The notes under the pieces: model-generated
Seen by the model: only the letters and a program-made list of their open reading frames with translations
Database searches by the model: none
What the model was told of the DNA's origin: nothing
Origin: Primula veris
Taxonomy: Eukaryota > Streptophyta > Magnoliopsida > Ericales > Primulaceae
Length of the DNA stretch: 64,000 nt
Direction: 5' to 3'
Assembly (NCBI GenBank): GCA_963682055.1
Contig: OY821741.1
Span: 2,301,501 to 2,365,500, forward strand
Shown here: in pieces, positions 34,287-48,070 of the stretch
Layout: each line of letters starts with the position of its first letter
Position numbering within the stretch: position 1 is the first letter of the stretch
Program-made: the position numbers and the translations under genes

Positions 34287-35223
34287 TTAAAATAATTATG
34301 TTGAAAGTGGTATTATTTATTAAATAATAATATTAAATTAACCCGCTTATAAAACCCCGCATATAAATAAACTTAATAAAAAGGAAGGGAAGGAGAGCTA
34401 GAAAGAGAATTACACATTTAAAAGAAAATCTTAAGGTATTATTTATACCATTTATTATCAAATTAATTTATTGTACCTCTTTATTTTATAGTTGAATGAT
34501 AAACGTGTAGTATTTGATTAACAAGCTGAATTGAGAGATTTTATCCATCTTTTAGAACATCTATAACTAAGTTCTTTAATGCAAATAGCTTTTTTCAGAT
34601 TTTAAAGTTTTTTTTTTAACTGAATGTTTTAATTTGATTGTGACCCAATTGAATTGAATTCAAATTCAAATTTATTGTATTATTTGACTGATGGTTTGGT
34701 TATGTTAGATCACAGACAAAGACTAATTGAATTCACTTTTAAAATTATTGAGCCAAAAAACTCATCTTTTGGGTTCAAATAACTCACCTTTTTTAGATTT
34801 TTGAGCTTTAAAAAACTCGTATTTTGGGGGTAACAGAACTCATATTTTGACTGTTTCTTTTTTCTTTTTCTCTTCATAAACAACGTATTGGTGTTGAGAT
34901 TGCACAACCAGTATGATGTGCAGAAAGATCGAGAGAGAACTAGAGATGGTTTAGGAATATTTTGAAAGTTTTAAATTTGATTTCTGTTATTAGTCGAGTG
35001 AGAATTTGGTTAAGGTATGAACGAGGCCAGGGAAAAGAGTAATTGAACTCAATTTTGATTCAAAGGCTGAAACTTTTTTCGTGTTTGTTGTTGGAAAACA
35101 TAGGGTAAGTAGCATATTCTTGTCTTGAAAATAGCTGGTTCTTATCTGATTACCTTCTTCGTTTCTTTTTGCTGACCAGATTTTTAATCTTTCAAGGGCA
35201 GGAAGTTGACGGCTGAGTATTCA
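34287..35223. other. Upstream region of F-box gene copy 2
   Basis: Same as 5790-6726; possible 5'UTR intron, no ORF supported. Confidence 0.4.
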
Positions 35224-37775
35224 ATGCAAAATCGATCTAAAACTTTGTCGTTATGTTCTAAACCACTCAAGGTGAACGCCTTTCTAGCTACATAATAATT
35301 GCATGCTAAATTTTGCTACTTTTTTTCATGTTTTTTTTTTTTTGTTTTCTTGTTTTAAAACAACTGTTTCCCAGTTATCTTTTGGCTAAGATCCAATATG
35401 CTGTTCTCTAATTGTGATTTTCATGGTTACCACAATATATTGAGTTGGAGTAATGTCTATCGCCTTTTCTGATATGGGATTATAAATTTTTGTATTCAGA
35501 TGTGAACCTCTTATAGGGTATTATACAAATTTTTTTGTTCTGATTTTTGCTGAGTAGAATGGGAGTAAATTTATATTGACCTAAAAGAGAATAATCTCAC
35601 CGTTTGACTGCGGTCAACTACATGGTGCTTTCATTGTTTGATTACCATAAAACCAAGTTATTGGCTTTGGTATATTTATTACTTCTTATGGTGTTTACTG
35701 GCCTCACTGTGGTTGGCAGTGAAAAAGAGTTTACTATGAAAAGAAATAAGACCAGAATCAATAAATAGTATTAACAAAATAATCCCAACTGTGCCCCATT
35801 ATTCTGGCTATGTAAGGCCTCCACAGCGTATGGGACCCATCACCTGCACCAAAATTAAATCTAACAAACCAACGTTTTTTATTCATCGCGTATCTTCCGT
35901 ATTAGTTTTTTTTAGCACTGTTATTTTTTTTACTAGGCATGTCGAGGAAAGGAAAGATCAAAGGATCGGATTAGTGAACTACCCTTTGAGGTGATAGTTA
36001 CTCTGGTTTCTCTGTTAACATTTAAAGAAGCAGGTCAAACAAGTATACTCTCAAGGAGATGGAGATACGCTTGGGCATACATCCCTGTTCTCAAATTTGA
36101 AGATTCCAAAACAGTATACGAGCTACGGGAGAAGAGACGGGAAGATGAAATGCCTCGGTATCTAAGATGGGTAAATAAAGTTGTAGAATCATACAAGGGT
36201 TCAGCTATTGATGAGTTTAGAGTACACTTTGATATAGACAAGACATGTGGACACATGATCGATAATTGGGTCAAATTTGTGATGGAGAGGGGGGTAAAAA
36301 AGCTTGATTTGAACTTTCTACGCACTCCATCAAGCAAGCTATGCTACACTTATACTAATTGTTCATCAATATCCAGCTATATAACCTCTCTTAAATTAGC
36401 TTTGGTAAACATTACCGGTAACGATCTCCAAGAATTCTTAAAAAGTTGCCCGAGTCTTGAATATTTATCGGTTTCAAGGTCAGAATTACTTGTAAACTTG
36501 GAAGTTGCTGGGGAAACACTTAAATTAAAATACTTGGAGATTTATTATTGTTTTGAGGTAAAATGTATTGAGATTTCTGCACCTAATCTCATATCATTTA
36601 GCTATGCTGGGCCTATCATCGGTATGCCTTTCAAACAAACCCCTAAAGCTTGCTACACTTTTCGTTGGTGGGGACTATGTCCAATATTTGACAACTCACT
36701 TTCTCGAATTTTCGAGCTATCTCCTCCTTTTGGACGCACTTACACTGGACCTAGGTATTGGATATAAGGTTAGTCAGTGCTTTATACTGTTTATCTATTT
36801 CTTACGCCTTTTTGTGGTCATCTTTAAAGCATATATTCCCGTCATTTGTTTGATAAAAAAAATGGTTTTTGTTATCCAGTATTTCATGAGATTTGCTGAT
36901 CAGTTTCCTCAATGCAAAAGGCTCAAACAGCTGGAAGTGGTAGCCGATCCAATGTATCCTGAGAACCTTTTCCGATTCGCTCATTTGATAAAGGCTTGCC
37001 CGTTCTTGCATAAATTTGTGCTTAAGGTAATATACATCTTTCTTTTGAACTACATTAGTTATCAATATACAAGTAACAGTGTGTGTCTTCTATATTATAT
37101 GGCAATCAATCTTTGAAACACTGTTTTGACTATTTCTGGGTCAAATTTATGCAGTTTTGTATACAACAATGTTATGGAATAACGTAGTTCAAGAACAATT
37201 TAATGTAGCCAGTTTAGCTAATAAAGGAGAAACCGTGCCAAAAAGTGCGTTTGATGTCTCTGCAAGAAGAGCTTGATTCTATTAAGTGGGGTTCGAAGAA
37301 AACATGGTGATACGTTAAGATATGAATATGTGAAAACAAGAAATGCGCATTTTTGAGAAAATTTGAATTTATGCCTATTTTTAGATTGATTAGGGTTTGT
37401 GCTAATTTTACGTTTTCAATACTGGCATTAATTTGGTTCTTTTATGCCATACTGTTTGTTTAATCACAGCTGACTTGGGATCACCCTGATAGAGAAAAGA
37501 GAAAACCGCGAAATAAAAAAGCTTGTCGTCATGACCACCTGAAAGTCATTGAGATTCTAGGATTCGATGGGCACGTAATTGATTTAGAGTTTATAAATTA
37601 TCTAATAAAGAGTTGTGTTGCCTTGGAGAAGATTGTTCTTGATACTCGTGATCCATTATTCCTTAATACTCCATGGAAGTTTGAGGAGAGGAAGAAAAAT
37701 AGAAGAGCCGGCAAAAAGGCAGAGGAACTTCGTGCGGAGCTGCTTCCTCGTGGGGTTGATTTGATTATCATCTAG
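35224..37775 (+). pseudogene. F-box/LRR/FBD protein gene, frameshifted (copy 2)
   Basis: Exons 35224-35271, 35937-36768, 36880-37026 and 37470-37775 have the same structure as copy 1: F-box and leucine-rich part in exon 2, FBD-like region in exons 3-4. The one-base frame change near 36637 is the same as in copy 1. Two amino-acid differences separate the copies: alanine to proline in exon 3 (MY.ENLF context) and isoleucine to asparagine in the basic region of exon 4. If the frameshift is real, neither copy makes a full-length protein. Confidence 0.75.
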
Positions 37776-38125
37776 TTTTATAATTTGTCTGGGATAATAG
37801 GGTTGTTATTTAAATATGTCGGAATCAGGCTGAATAATGTTAATTTATCATGTATAGTCATATTTGAGGATGTGGTGAATCAGTAATTTTATAATTGTGG
37901 CTTTGATGAAGATGTCCAAGTTGAACGGTGTGTTTGATCTGACAAACAAATATCAGTCTAAACATCATTTGGAGTGCTTAATTTATTATATGCAATATGC
38001 TTCTCGATGGCAACTCATTTTCATTTGTTTTTTTAATTTGTTTTATCTCTAGAACCTGGTTGATCGGGATCACGTTTTGAGTTTCGGAGGTGTTTTGTTC
38101 TCCTTATATAACGTTGATATCTTAT
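37776..38125. other. 3' region of F-box gene copy 2
   Basis: Same as 9279-9628; nothing recognised. Confidence 0.4.
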
Positions 38126-39422
38126 CTACAACTTAATTAAATATTAATTCATGAAATTGGAACTAATTAAAAATTGGTCCATTTTTACTAACTAACCAAG
38201 GGGTAAATTTTGGATTGATACAACTTAATTAAGTATTAGTCCATGAAACTGAAACTAATTAAGAATTAGTACATTTTCCTAACTAACCAATAAAAATGTA
38301 AAAATTAAGAAAAAATAAAAAAAATTTAGAAAATAAAAATGGAAAAATAAATAAAAAAAAAAGAAAAAATCCAAAAAAATTTAAAAGAAGCAAAACCCCG
38401 AAAAAACACGAATAAAATTTTAAAAATCCCAAAAAATCTAAATCAACAAAAATCCAAAAAAAACAACAGTATGAATAGTTTAAAGTCATTTTAAAAACAC
38501 TATGAGTCGTTTTAAATCATTGTAAAAACAGTGTGAGTCGATTTAAGTCATTTTATAAACAGTATGGGTCGTTTTAAAAAACAATCTGAGTCGTTTTAAA
38601 TTATTTTAAAAACAGTCTTGAGTAATTTTAAAAACAATGAGTCATTTTAAGTCATTTTAAAAATAGTATAAGTCGTTTTAAATTATTTTAAGTCATGTAA
38701 AGTTATTTCGAGTCATTTGAAAACAATTGCAAGTTATTTTAAAGTTTATAACATTGTTTGGACTTTTCGGCTTTTTCCGACTTTTTTGAACTTTTTTTCT
38801 TTTTTTTTGTGATTTTGGATTTTTCTTGGTTTTTTTTTTCATTTTTTACCAATTTTCGGATTTTTTTCGGGTTTCCGACTTTCTTGAACGTTTTTTCATT
38901 TTTTTGTGATTTTGGATTTTTCTTGGTTTTTTTTAAAATTTTTTACCATTTTTCGGGTTCCCGGCTTATTTGAACGTTTTTTCATTTTTTTGCGATTTTG
39001 TATTTTTCTTGGTTTTTATTTTAAATTTTTCACCAATTTTCAGGGGGTTTTCGGGTTCCCGACTTTTTTGAATGTTTTTTCATTGTTTTGTGATTTTGGA
39101 TTTTTTTTAATCTTTTTACCAATTTCGGGTTTTTTCGGGTTTCCGATTTTTTTGAACTTTATTTTATTTTATTTTTGTGAATTTTGTTTTTTGGAAATTT
39201 TTTGATTTTTTTAGCATTTTTTTCGGGTTTCCCACTTTTTTTAATGGTTTTTTGAGTTTTTTTTTGAGTTTTTTTTTTAAAAAAATTATGATTTTTTTTT
39301 TTAAGGTTTTCCTATTTTTTCCATTTTATTTTTATTAGGTAATTAGTTGAGTGACCAATCCTTAATTAATTTTACAAATAATGGACCAATTCTTAATTAA
39401 ATTTTATAGGGTGACTAATTCT
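38126..39422. repeat. Large foldback element with A-rich and T-rich arms (unit copy 2)
   Basis: Copy of 9629-10925 with the same arms, mini-repeat core and units of about 90 bp. Confidence 0.55.
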
Positions 39423-39426
39423 GATA

Positions 39427-39523
39427 TCGCATTATCTGCAACTCCCATTCAGCATCGCGGAGCATCCTTTTCACATTATTATAGGAAGTCTCAAATGCCT
39501 CCACTTGTGAGGCTAGAGCTCAT
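39427..39523 (-). pseudogene. Broken second antisense ORF (unit copy 2)
   Basis: Copy of 10930-11026 with the same frameshift and stop. TATA box near 39640 and G-box near 39794. Confidence 0.4.
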
Positions 39524-40077
39524 ATGGTGAAAGGGTTGACATGTTAAAAATAGAAAAAGTGTAAAAAATAAAATAATATGCAATAAGAGGAAAAACGATA
39601 GAGAAATAATGAAGAGAAAATATGCCAAAATGGGGTATTTATAGAGGGATTAAGAAAGCATGAAGTGGGGAATCGCAACCGTTCGCCAAAAAGTTTCTAC
39701 AAACGTGTGCATTGAAGAGACGCATCTGATCAAGGAGACTCTTGGATTCGTGGCAATATTGGATAAATACAAATGTGGAAAAGTCACTACACACGTGTCA
39801 CCCGGGAAGTGCAACGGTTTTAAAAAGAATGGGAAAGACAAAGCATGCACAAGGTCAATCTTTTCGAAATTTGGATAGATACGTGCACATGGCTCAATAA
39901 AATCCATCATAGCATCACAGAATACGTGGCAAGAAGAAATAATACGAAAATATGATACAATTAAAAGACTAACAACGGATAAATGATGAGAATAAAGATT
40001 TTATTAAATTAAAGAGTTCGATTACATAGAGGTGTTACATCTTCAAATAAAAAGAAAAAGAAATTGCAAGAAATAAA

Positions 40078-40419
40078 TTAATCGGCTACAGAATCCGCTT
40101 CACCGCCATCCGACCCTTTATTGGATCGGACATGCAACTCCTTTAGGGCCAGTTTGTAAGATGTCTTGGACGCCTTATGCCTGTCCCGAGAAGCCTCGAG
40201 TCTTTTAACCCGATCGAGGGCCCAATCCCGGTCAGCCAAAGCCACGTGGTGGGCTGCATCCAAAGCAACCACCCTTTCCTCTAGGGCAGTCACCCTGACG
40301 GCTTCCCTCGCCAAGAAGGCGAACCTTCTCTTCAGGACATGAGCCTTCCTGACCTCGCCCTTCAGGTAAGCAAGGTATTCAGAGAAGTTGTCGCCGCTAG
40401 ATCCATTAGAATGAGCCAT
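40078..40419 (-). CDS. Antisense ORF of the Tat-like remnant, 113 aa (unit copy 2)
   Basis: Copy of 11581-11922, open over its full length. The only protein difference is threonine for proline at the start of the ALEERV heptad region. TATA box near 40482. Confidence 0.5.
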   Translation of the reverse strand: MAHSNGSSGDNFSEYLAYLKGEVRKAHVLKRRFAFLAREAVRVTALEERVVALDAAHHVALADRDWALDRVKRLEASRDRHKASKTSYKLALKELHVRSNKGSDGGEADSVAD

Positions 40420-40786
40420 GATATCGTAGAGAAGTTGTAATAATAAGATATGAAAATGGAAGTAGCAAGGAGTCCTCTTTATAGTGGGTAGGTAATGGGA
40501 AGATCAAGAGTTTCATCGAAACAAGGTGGCATGCTTGGACTTCCCCATGTCATTAATTGCTGCGAAGTAAACCGGGATACCAAACGATTACGTTTCTCGA
40601 GAAAACGCTGGAAACAACAAGACCGAGACGAAGTCCATAAAAACCGAACATGATGACTCTCTCGTCGTGGAGACCACAACGAAAAAGTCATGGAGCACTT
40701 GATACGACATGAAAATAATACCCGTTGAGCGACATCCGATAGTAACCCGACCCATATATTTTTCATGAGAATCCATCACTTTAACA

Positions 40787-41339
40787 TAAGGAGTATAATT
40801 GGAGCAAGGACAAGAAGGACTGAATTCAAATTAGCGAAGCCCATTGTATAAAAAGCTCATGATCTGACAGATGAAAGCGCCACTTGTCAACATCATGTGG
40901 AGCACGTACCCGTATAAATATAGTCAAATAGCAGTACAATGGGATCATCTGACTTCTAAAGGGAAAAAGAGAGATTAGTACAGAGACTTTTCAGAGCTTT
41001 CACTAACAAGTACATGCTATCTATAAGTCAAAGTCAAGACCCGAAGACCTATACCGAGCATTAAGTTATTAAGAACTATTGTAATAAAGCATTGTAATTT
41101 ACCCGATCAATAAAGAGATATAACATTGTCCAATTTATTATAGTCGATCATCTTAATAATTATTATTGACAAGCATAACTTAACTGACCAAAGTTAATGC
41201 TTTATCATTCTCAATATCATTAATCTGAGCAAGAGCTCCGGAGAGTAGACTCGGTCGAACTCCGTTATCAAACTAGTTGTGTTCAATCTATTATTCAATA
41301 CGTTTGACCATCTTTACATTTTATTTATCAACTCCGCCA
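40787..41339 (+). mobile_element. LTR-like segment (unit copy 2)
   Basis: Copy of 12290-12842 with the same TATA box and AATAAA; boundaries are estimates. Confidence 0.4.
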
Positions 41340-42229
41340 TATACTTTCAGTTACAGCTGAAACATATTTCAGTTATAACTGAAACTGCGTAACAGCATTC
41401 GGAACTACGGATTAAACGTTATTTCATAAAGTAAATCAAATTTTTACTTCTTTTATGTTAACAGGAATGCATGCAACCCTATATTGTCATTATTTTTGCA
41501 TTTGTAGATTAGGGGTTTGAGCTTTTCCTGTTGTTTCATGTGGCTTTTCCAGGTTTAGCTAGACGATACTCGTATCGACTTCTTGCAACTTCAAATAATG
41601 AAATAGTGTTTCGAACACGGTTCATGTACTGTTAGGTTATATTACTAGTCACGTATGTACAAGTTTGGTATGGAAGGAGAAGGAGTATCAATTATATTCA
41701 ATTAAAATTATAGTATTATCTTATTCACTTCTAAACTGTTGTTCTGCATGAGTAATTTGGTCCGTTGGATCCAACGGACGGGAGAGGTTCCATGACACAT
41801 AATCATTCTGATCTAACGATTATTATTTACTTATATAGGATAAACGTCCTTTATTTATTTTGCAATTCACAGTATTGAATTCCAATCGTCTCTGTACTCT
41901 TCTCCACTAAGTTTTAACAAATCAGGTCATTTCATGTTTTTTTTAATATAGGAGACCATATAGAACCTTACATAAAATGAAAGGATTCATTAGTGCACTA
42001 AATTCTATAATAAAATAAAAAAACAAAATTTTGTCTCCATAAATACCCAACATGGGTTGACTAAACTCTTTAGTAAGTAAACCAACCACTCAACCATAGA
42101 TAACTATTGATTAGAAAAATAAAATGAATTATATATATATATATATATATTTTCCAAACGGGGCCTTGAAAATATACGTTTTTTGGGGTTCAAGACCCGT
42201 GCCTCTTGGGCCTAGCCCAAAATCCGGCA
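41340..42229. other. Non-coding spacer with 20-bp palindrome (unit copy 2)
   Basis: Copy of 12843-13730. The palindrome GTCCGTTGGATCCAACGGAC lies near 41760-41779. The (TA)n tract near 42130 is slightly longer than in copy 1. Confidence 0.5.
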
Positions 42230-42759
42230 GTGCCAAAAAGTGCGTTTTATGTCTCTGTAAGAAGAGCTTGATTCTGTTATTGGGGTTGGAAGCAAACACG
42301 GTGATACTTTAAGATATGCATACTTGAAAACAAGAAATGTGCGCTTTTGAGAAAATTAGAATTTATACCTATTTTTAGATAGTTTTTACAAATGACGATC
42401 AGGGTTTATGCTAATTTTACTCTTTCAATACCGACATTAATCTGGCTCTTTTATGCCGTACTGCTTGTTTAATCACAATTGACTTGGTATCATCCTGAAT
42501 GAGAAAAGAGAAAACCGCGAAATAAAAAGCTTGTCGTCATGACCACCTGAAAGTCATTGAGATTCTAGGATTCGATGGGCACGTAATTGATTTAGAGTTT
42601 ATAAATTATCTAATCAAGAGTTGTGTTGCCTTGAAGAAGATTGTTCTTGATACTCGTGATCCATTACTCACTAAAACTCCATAGGAGTTTGAGGAGATCA
42701 AGAGAAAAAGAAGAGCCCACAAAAAGGCAGAGGAACTTCGTGCGGAGCTTGATTTGATT
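42230..42759 (+). pseudogene. Decayed F-box intron 3/exon 4 fragment (unit copy 2)
   Basis: Copy of 13731-14260 with the same lost acceptor and in-frame TAG. Confidence 0.85.
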
Positions 42760-42811
42760 TGGGGGAATTTCCTGTATCTATCTCATACCAACTTATATTT
42801 CTTCTAAATAG

Positions 42812-43883
42812 CTCAAAAAGTGATTTTTTTTTAATACAAAAAGTGGTTTTTACATGAAAATGTGCCTTTTTTTAATCTAAATGAGCTGAAAGTGCATCTA
42901 GTTCAGTCGAAAGTACGTATAGTTTAGTCAAAAACATATATAGTTCAATAAAAGTGCATATAGTTCAGTCGAAAGTGCAGATAGTTAGTCAAAAGTGCAT
43001 AAAATTGAGTCGAAATTGCATTCAATTGAGCTAAAAATACATCTAGTTCCGTTGAAAGTGCATACAATTCAGTCGAAAGTAAATATAGCTCAAAGTAAAT
43101 ATAATTTTTTGTTATTTTTATGATTTTTTATGATTTTTTTCATTTATGAGGGAGAGAGAGAGAGATATATTTTCTGTTTTTTTATGAAATTAGATTTTTT
43201 TTTTAATTTATATAGTATAAAAAAGTGGTACCTAAGTGAAATGCAAATTATAATAGGTATCTAGTGGGAATTAAAGTTCAAAGTGGTACCTATGAGGTAT
43301 TAATTCTTTTAATATCGATAGGCAATTTCGTGGGTTTTAACCTGACCCGACCCGAGTACAAAGTTGCACTTTTACCCATTTGATCCGACCCGACCCATTT
43401 GACCCATTTTTTAAAAAATATATTAAAAAAAAAAAAATCTCATAAATGTCAAAGATTTGAAATAAAATTTGTTAGTTAGATTAAAAAATCATTTGATTTA
43501 GAAGTATAATATAAAAATAATATAAAAGAGAGAGCTTAATATATATGAGAGAGAAGAGAGAGCGTGTGTTAAGTTGCATTTTTTTTAATTTGCACTTTTA
43601 TCCATTTAAATCCGACCCGACCCGAATATAATTGCACTTTTACCTGGCCCGTGACGGGTCGGGTCGGGTCGAAACCCGCGAAATTGCCATCCCTAGTCAT
43701 ACTTCATCAAACTTGAAAATATTGTCCTAAAAGCCAGATTTTGAAAATTCCGAGTTATCACATCAAAATTTCAAAACCGTCAAATGTGCACTCTCAAACA
43801 AATTTGTGAAGATGGAGCGGAGCTAGTTCTTCAAAATTTATGTCATCGAGTCTACTTAATATAGAAAACATGCATATGTAACC
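42812..43883 (+). repeat. Intra-unit segmental duplication, member 2 (unit copy 2)
   Basis: Copy of 14313-15384; contains the CCCGACCC-rich MITE at 43321-43688. Confidence 0.9.
43321..43688. mobile_element. CCCGACCC-rich MITE within the duplicated segment (unit copy 2)
   Basis: Copy of 14822-15189. Confidence 0.6.
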
Positions 43884-43895
43884 AACTAACACATA

Positions 43896-44130
43896 CTCCC
43901 TCAGTGCCAAAATATTGAAGTTCTACGTATTTACGTGCAATTTTGACCGACAAATATATCGTGTTTAAATTGTCGAAATATAAATTTTTAAAATTTGTTC
44001 ATATAGTTTAACATTTGAAATATGTGATTAACTTTTAAAAAATTGGATTTAGACAACTTAGATATTAGTTATTTGTCAGTCAAAATTACACGTAGATACA
44101 TAGAGCCCCAATATTTTGGGACGGATGGAG
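43896..44130. mobile_element. Stowaway-type MITE (unit copy 2)
   Basis: Copy of 15397-15631 with the same TIRs and flanking TA dinucleotides. Confidence 0.9.
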
Positions 44131-44881
44131 TAATAACATATTGTTTAAGCAACACTTTGTTTAAGCAACAATTTAGAGATATGAAGTAATTTCAATGCCT
44201 ATGTAACCGGAGTAATTCCAGCACATAATATGATAATTTAAATAGTCAAACCTAGAAAAGTCAAGTCTCGTGCTTTAGAAGTACGAGATTGATTTCAGAA
44301 CTACGAGTTTGACTTCGGAACTACGATTTTGTTTTTCAAAATACGAATCTTAAACTGGATTCAGATTATACTAACTGTAGAGAGACGATGTCATATTACA
44401 TTTCGTTTAGTAAACGAGATAATAATGATCATAGGCCTGTTCGTTTCATTGAATTTTGTTTATGTGTAATATTAAATATATATATAAAATATGTTTGTAA
44501 TAATAAATTTATAGTATAGTATATTATATTAGATATATGAATTAATAAAACCATACTAGCGAACATGTTCACGCGATATATGGTGTAACGCGTGAATTAG
44601 TGACCATCTGTTTACTAATCACGCGATATATGGTGTAACGCGTGAATTAGTGACCATCTGTTTACTAAAATCAATAGTTGTTTTATATTAAAACTCACAG
44701 TTAATTAATTTCTTTACATAATACAAAAAAAATAACAATAAATCAATGAACTATAAAATAAGAAAAAAAATTAAATAATGTATCTGAGGGAGAGATCCAG
44801 ATGTTACAGGAATAAAAGAGAGAGAGAGAGAGAGTGGAAAAGATGATAAGTAATTAATATATATTTGGGTTATGTTAGTGT
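44131..44881. other. Spacer with 50-bp tandem duplication (unit copy 2)
   Basis: Copy of 15632-16388. The (TA)n tract is shorter and the (GA)n tract longer. The two 50-bp repeats are more alike here (both GTAACGCG), whereas copy 1 has GTAACACG in the second. Confidence 0.5.
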
Positions 44882-45746
44882 AAAAGAGAAAACGATTAGG
44901 GCCGAGGAAAAATCCCGAAATCCTGATCCGACCCGCTTCCGATTCGAAAACGTCGGGTTTTGTCCCGAACCGACCCAATTTTAAAATTAATTTATATTTT
45001 ATACTTCATCCATAACATGATTTTTTTATTTATTTCAACATTAAAATATAAATTAATTTATATCAAATGCAAATGATGAGAATCGAAACTTTTACCTCTA
45101 GCGTAAGATGTAAGCACTCTACCATACCAGGTACAATACTTTTTGTTTAATATATTAGTTATAATTATATAAGTATAATATAGATTTGTAGTTTTGAATA
45201 TATGAAACTATTAAAATAAAAAATATACTTAAATTAAAAAGTTATATTGTTACTTCAAAAAAGATAAATGATCATTATTTTCCGATTATAAAAATTATAA
45301 TGATAATGTATCTCGTTTAGTAAGATAATTGTTGCTTGTGTGAATAAAACTAAATAATAAAAAAATCTGATAAAAAACGTATCAATTTTTTTATCTACTC
45401 CATTATTTGTACTTTCACACTATTTTTTCTACTACATATTAACTTTTTTTTTTCATTTATTAGGAATGTTATTTTTAAACTAGGATTATAGTTCGTGTTA
45501 ATAACATGTTTAGACTTCTCAAATGAAAATTGTTAATAAAAAATAACGTTGTCGTAAAATAAAAAAAATATGTCGGGAGATTCGGGATAAGCCTATCCCG
45601 ACCCTACGGGATCCCGAAAAAGTCGGGTCCCAACTTTTTTCGGGTCGGGGTCGGGATTTTTTTTTCACTTCCAAAAGTAATCGGGTCGGGATATGAGTTG
45701 AGTGTTTACGGGTCGGGTCTCGACCCTAACCCACTTTTCTCTTTTT
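44882..45746. mobile_element. hAT-like element with CCCGACCC-rich ends (unit copy 2)
   Basis: Copy of 16389-17253, including the tRNA-like segment at 45068-45134. Confidence 0.4.
45068..45134 (-). other. tRNA-like segment (unit copy 2)
   Basis: Copy of 16575-16641, unchanged in the A-box-like and B-box-like motifs. Confidence 0.5.
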
Positions 45747-45840
45747 GAATCAAAGAAAATTTGGTATTTTCGTAATTCTTAATTTTTCAAGGGCTTTTTT
45801 GAAAAAAAAAAGTTTGGCATATAAGGGGTGTTTGCTTAAA

Positions 45841-46122
45841 TCATTCTATTATAATAAGACAACACAAGTCAAATGAAACTGTCCAATTTAGCTATTTTTT
45901 TCCAAAAATACATCTACACATTTATATTAACTACAATAATACAATACTCTCATAAAAATATAAAAACTAAAAATTAATAAAACTATTTATCACTCTTTAA
46001 CAACCAAACATTATTTTAAATCTTAAACTATGTTTTTTTTTGTATTATTCACAGATTTATATTATACATATAGCTATTTTCTATATAAGCCGCACACGCA
46101 ACGCGTGTTGCACGGTTACTAG
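45841..46122 (+). mobile_element. Mini-Helitron (unit copy 2)
   Basis: Copy of 17348-17629 with the TC start, hairpin and CTAG end. Confidence 0.75.
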
Positions 46123-47144
46123 TAATAGTATAGATATAGACAGGGACGACACTATTATATGACCGGGGCAATCCCATGATTTACAATAATTTTATTAAGC
46201 ATTTCGGCAATCCTTTCAATTTTATTTCTTGCAACCTCTTTCAAAATTATATATTGTATTTGTAATTTAATACTTTTGCGTTTCGTAAGTTACTATGCAG
46301 TAAAGATTAAAAAAAATTGTACTTTAAAAAAACCAAAAAAAATGCAATAATTCAAAAAAAAAATAGGAGATAAAAGATTGAAATTATTTGTAGGGAGTTG
46401 AATTAAAATAACAACCAACTATAGTATCAAAATACACTATTTTAGCACGATTCCGGATGCTTCTACCCTTTTTTATTTACTCTTTTCGACACTCTTCTTG
46501 TAAATTACTTGAATAATTATTCAAAAATTTAATACAAAAATTTCATAATAATTACTACAACAATTATATATGTAAGTGATTTATGTCAATTTTAAGAAAA
46601 CATTAAAGTTGCTGTCATTTTTTTTTTAAATTTCTTAATAATTTCTTCAAAATCTTTGCAATTTGAGAAAATAAAAAATGATTTTGTAACTTTTAGTTCC
46701 TCCATATTCTTGCAAGTACTCAATACTATAAATTTTGCTATTTCTGTTCTATTTATTACATAATTTTTTAGCCGTTTTTGTTATCCAGTTTATCAACAAA
46801 AAAATAGCATATATGTTTTACAGAATTGGACATTCAGCTAACTAAAACATGCCCATGGTCTATAATTATTATTTTTTAATAAAATCCAAATAAAATAAAG
46901 GTAAAAAGAAAAATTGTAATGTTGAAAATTTTCACTCTGACTATAACATAACTTTTGGTCTGTCTTTTTTTTTTGGCAACCCCAAACATAATGTTCTCGC
47001 TCCGCCCTGGATATAGATTGTATAATTTTTTTTTCATGAAACGAAACGAAACGAAACGAAAATTTCTACTTTGTCATGAAAACGAAAACCAACGAAAACG
47101 AATTAGACTGTTTACGTCTCGTTTCACATGTGAGTATTACAAAT
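46123..47144. other. AT-rich spacer (unit copy 2)
   Basis: Copy of 17630-18658. A small rearrangement near 46710 removes several bases (TTCTTGCAAGTACTC versus TTCTCTTGCAATCTTAGTAC). Confidence 0.5.
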
Positions 47145-47911
47145 ATATAGGGTTAAATGCTCTTTTGGACTGTCAACTTCTGATTTTGCACACCCAACAT
47201 CTTTTGTTTCAATTTAGTACAACCAACTCATGCTAACTTAAACTTTTGTACCATATTTTATGTCGAAAACCGCCCACATGACTGTACATGCTGTGATTCT
47301 ATCCAAAATAGAGCATAAATATTATACAATTACGATTGTGCCTTCACATTTCTTCCAAAACACATATGGTGCCAATTTATTCCCTCCATTATGTAGCATT
47401 TATCGATATAGATATACAGAAACTCACTCTTTCTCTCTTTCATCTGAAATGTCTCTCTATCTCACATCAAATGAAACTGGTCTCTCTCTCATCATGCGTA
47501 CTGTTATTGTGTTCAGAAATAGTGTTCTGTCAAAAGTATACTTTCGATCCTTATCGTACTGCCAAGGCATAATCGTTCTTAATTCTTAATCATACAAGAA
47601 CATCATGTAATATACTCGGTATTACTTAACCACACTAAATCAGAGTTAGGGTTTGTTTTTGTGTTTGATATCATATTACTATTTGGGTATCATAATGAAT
47701 TTTAGGGGAAAATAAGAGAGAGATAAATCATGTTTTGGGTAAATGTGCATTGAAAATGGAAGGCCGCGTGGTCTTATTTTGACACGGAAGGGTACAAAAC
47801 CGTAAGCTAACATGAAATGGGTGTACTAAATTGAAACAAAAGAAAAAGTTTGGGGGTACATGATCGGAAAAAGTAGAAGTTTGGATATAAAAGAACAATT
47901 AAGGAAATATG
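47145..47911. mobile_element. Foldback MITE with arms of about 100 bp (unit copy 2)
   Basis: Copy of 18659-19425. Confidence 0.6.
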
Positions 47912-48070
47912 ATTGATATATTACTGAAATATAACTTTAGAGAAGCGGCAAAATAATAGATCATCGTCACTTCCCAAAATTAAAAGTAAAAAAAAAAAAA
48001 AACAGAGTCTCTCTCTCTAAAAACCCCTCTCTCTCTCTAAAAATATCTCTCTCTCGATCACTCCTCTCTC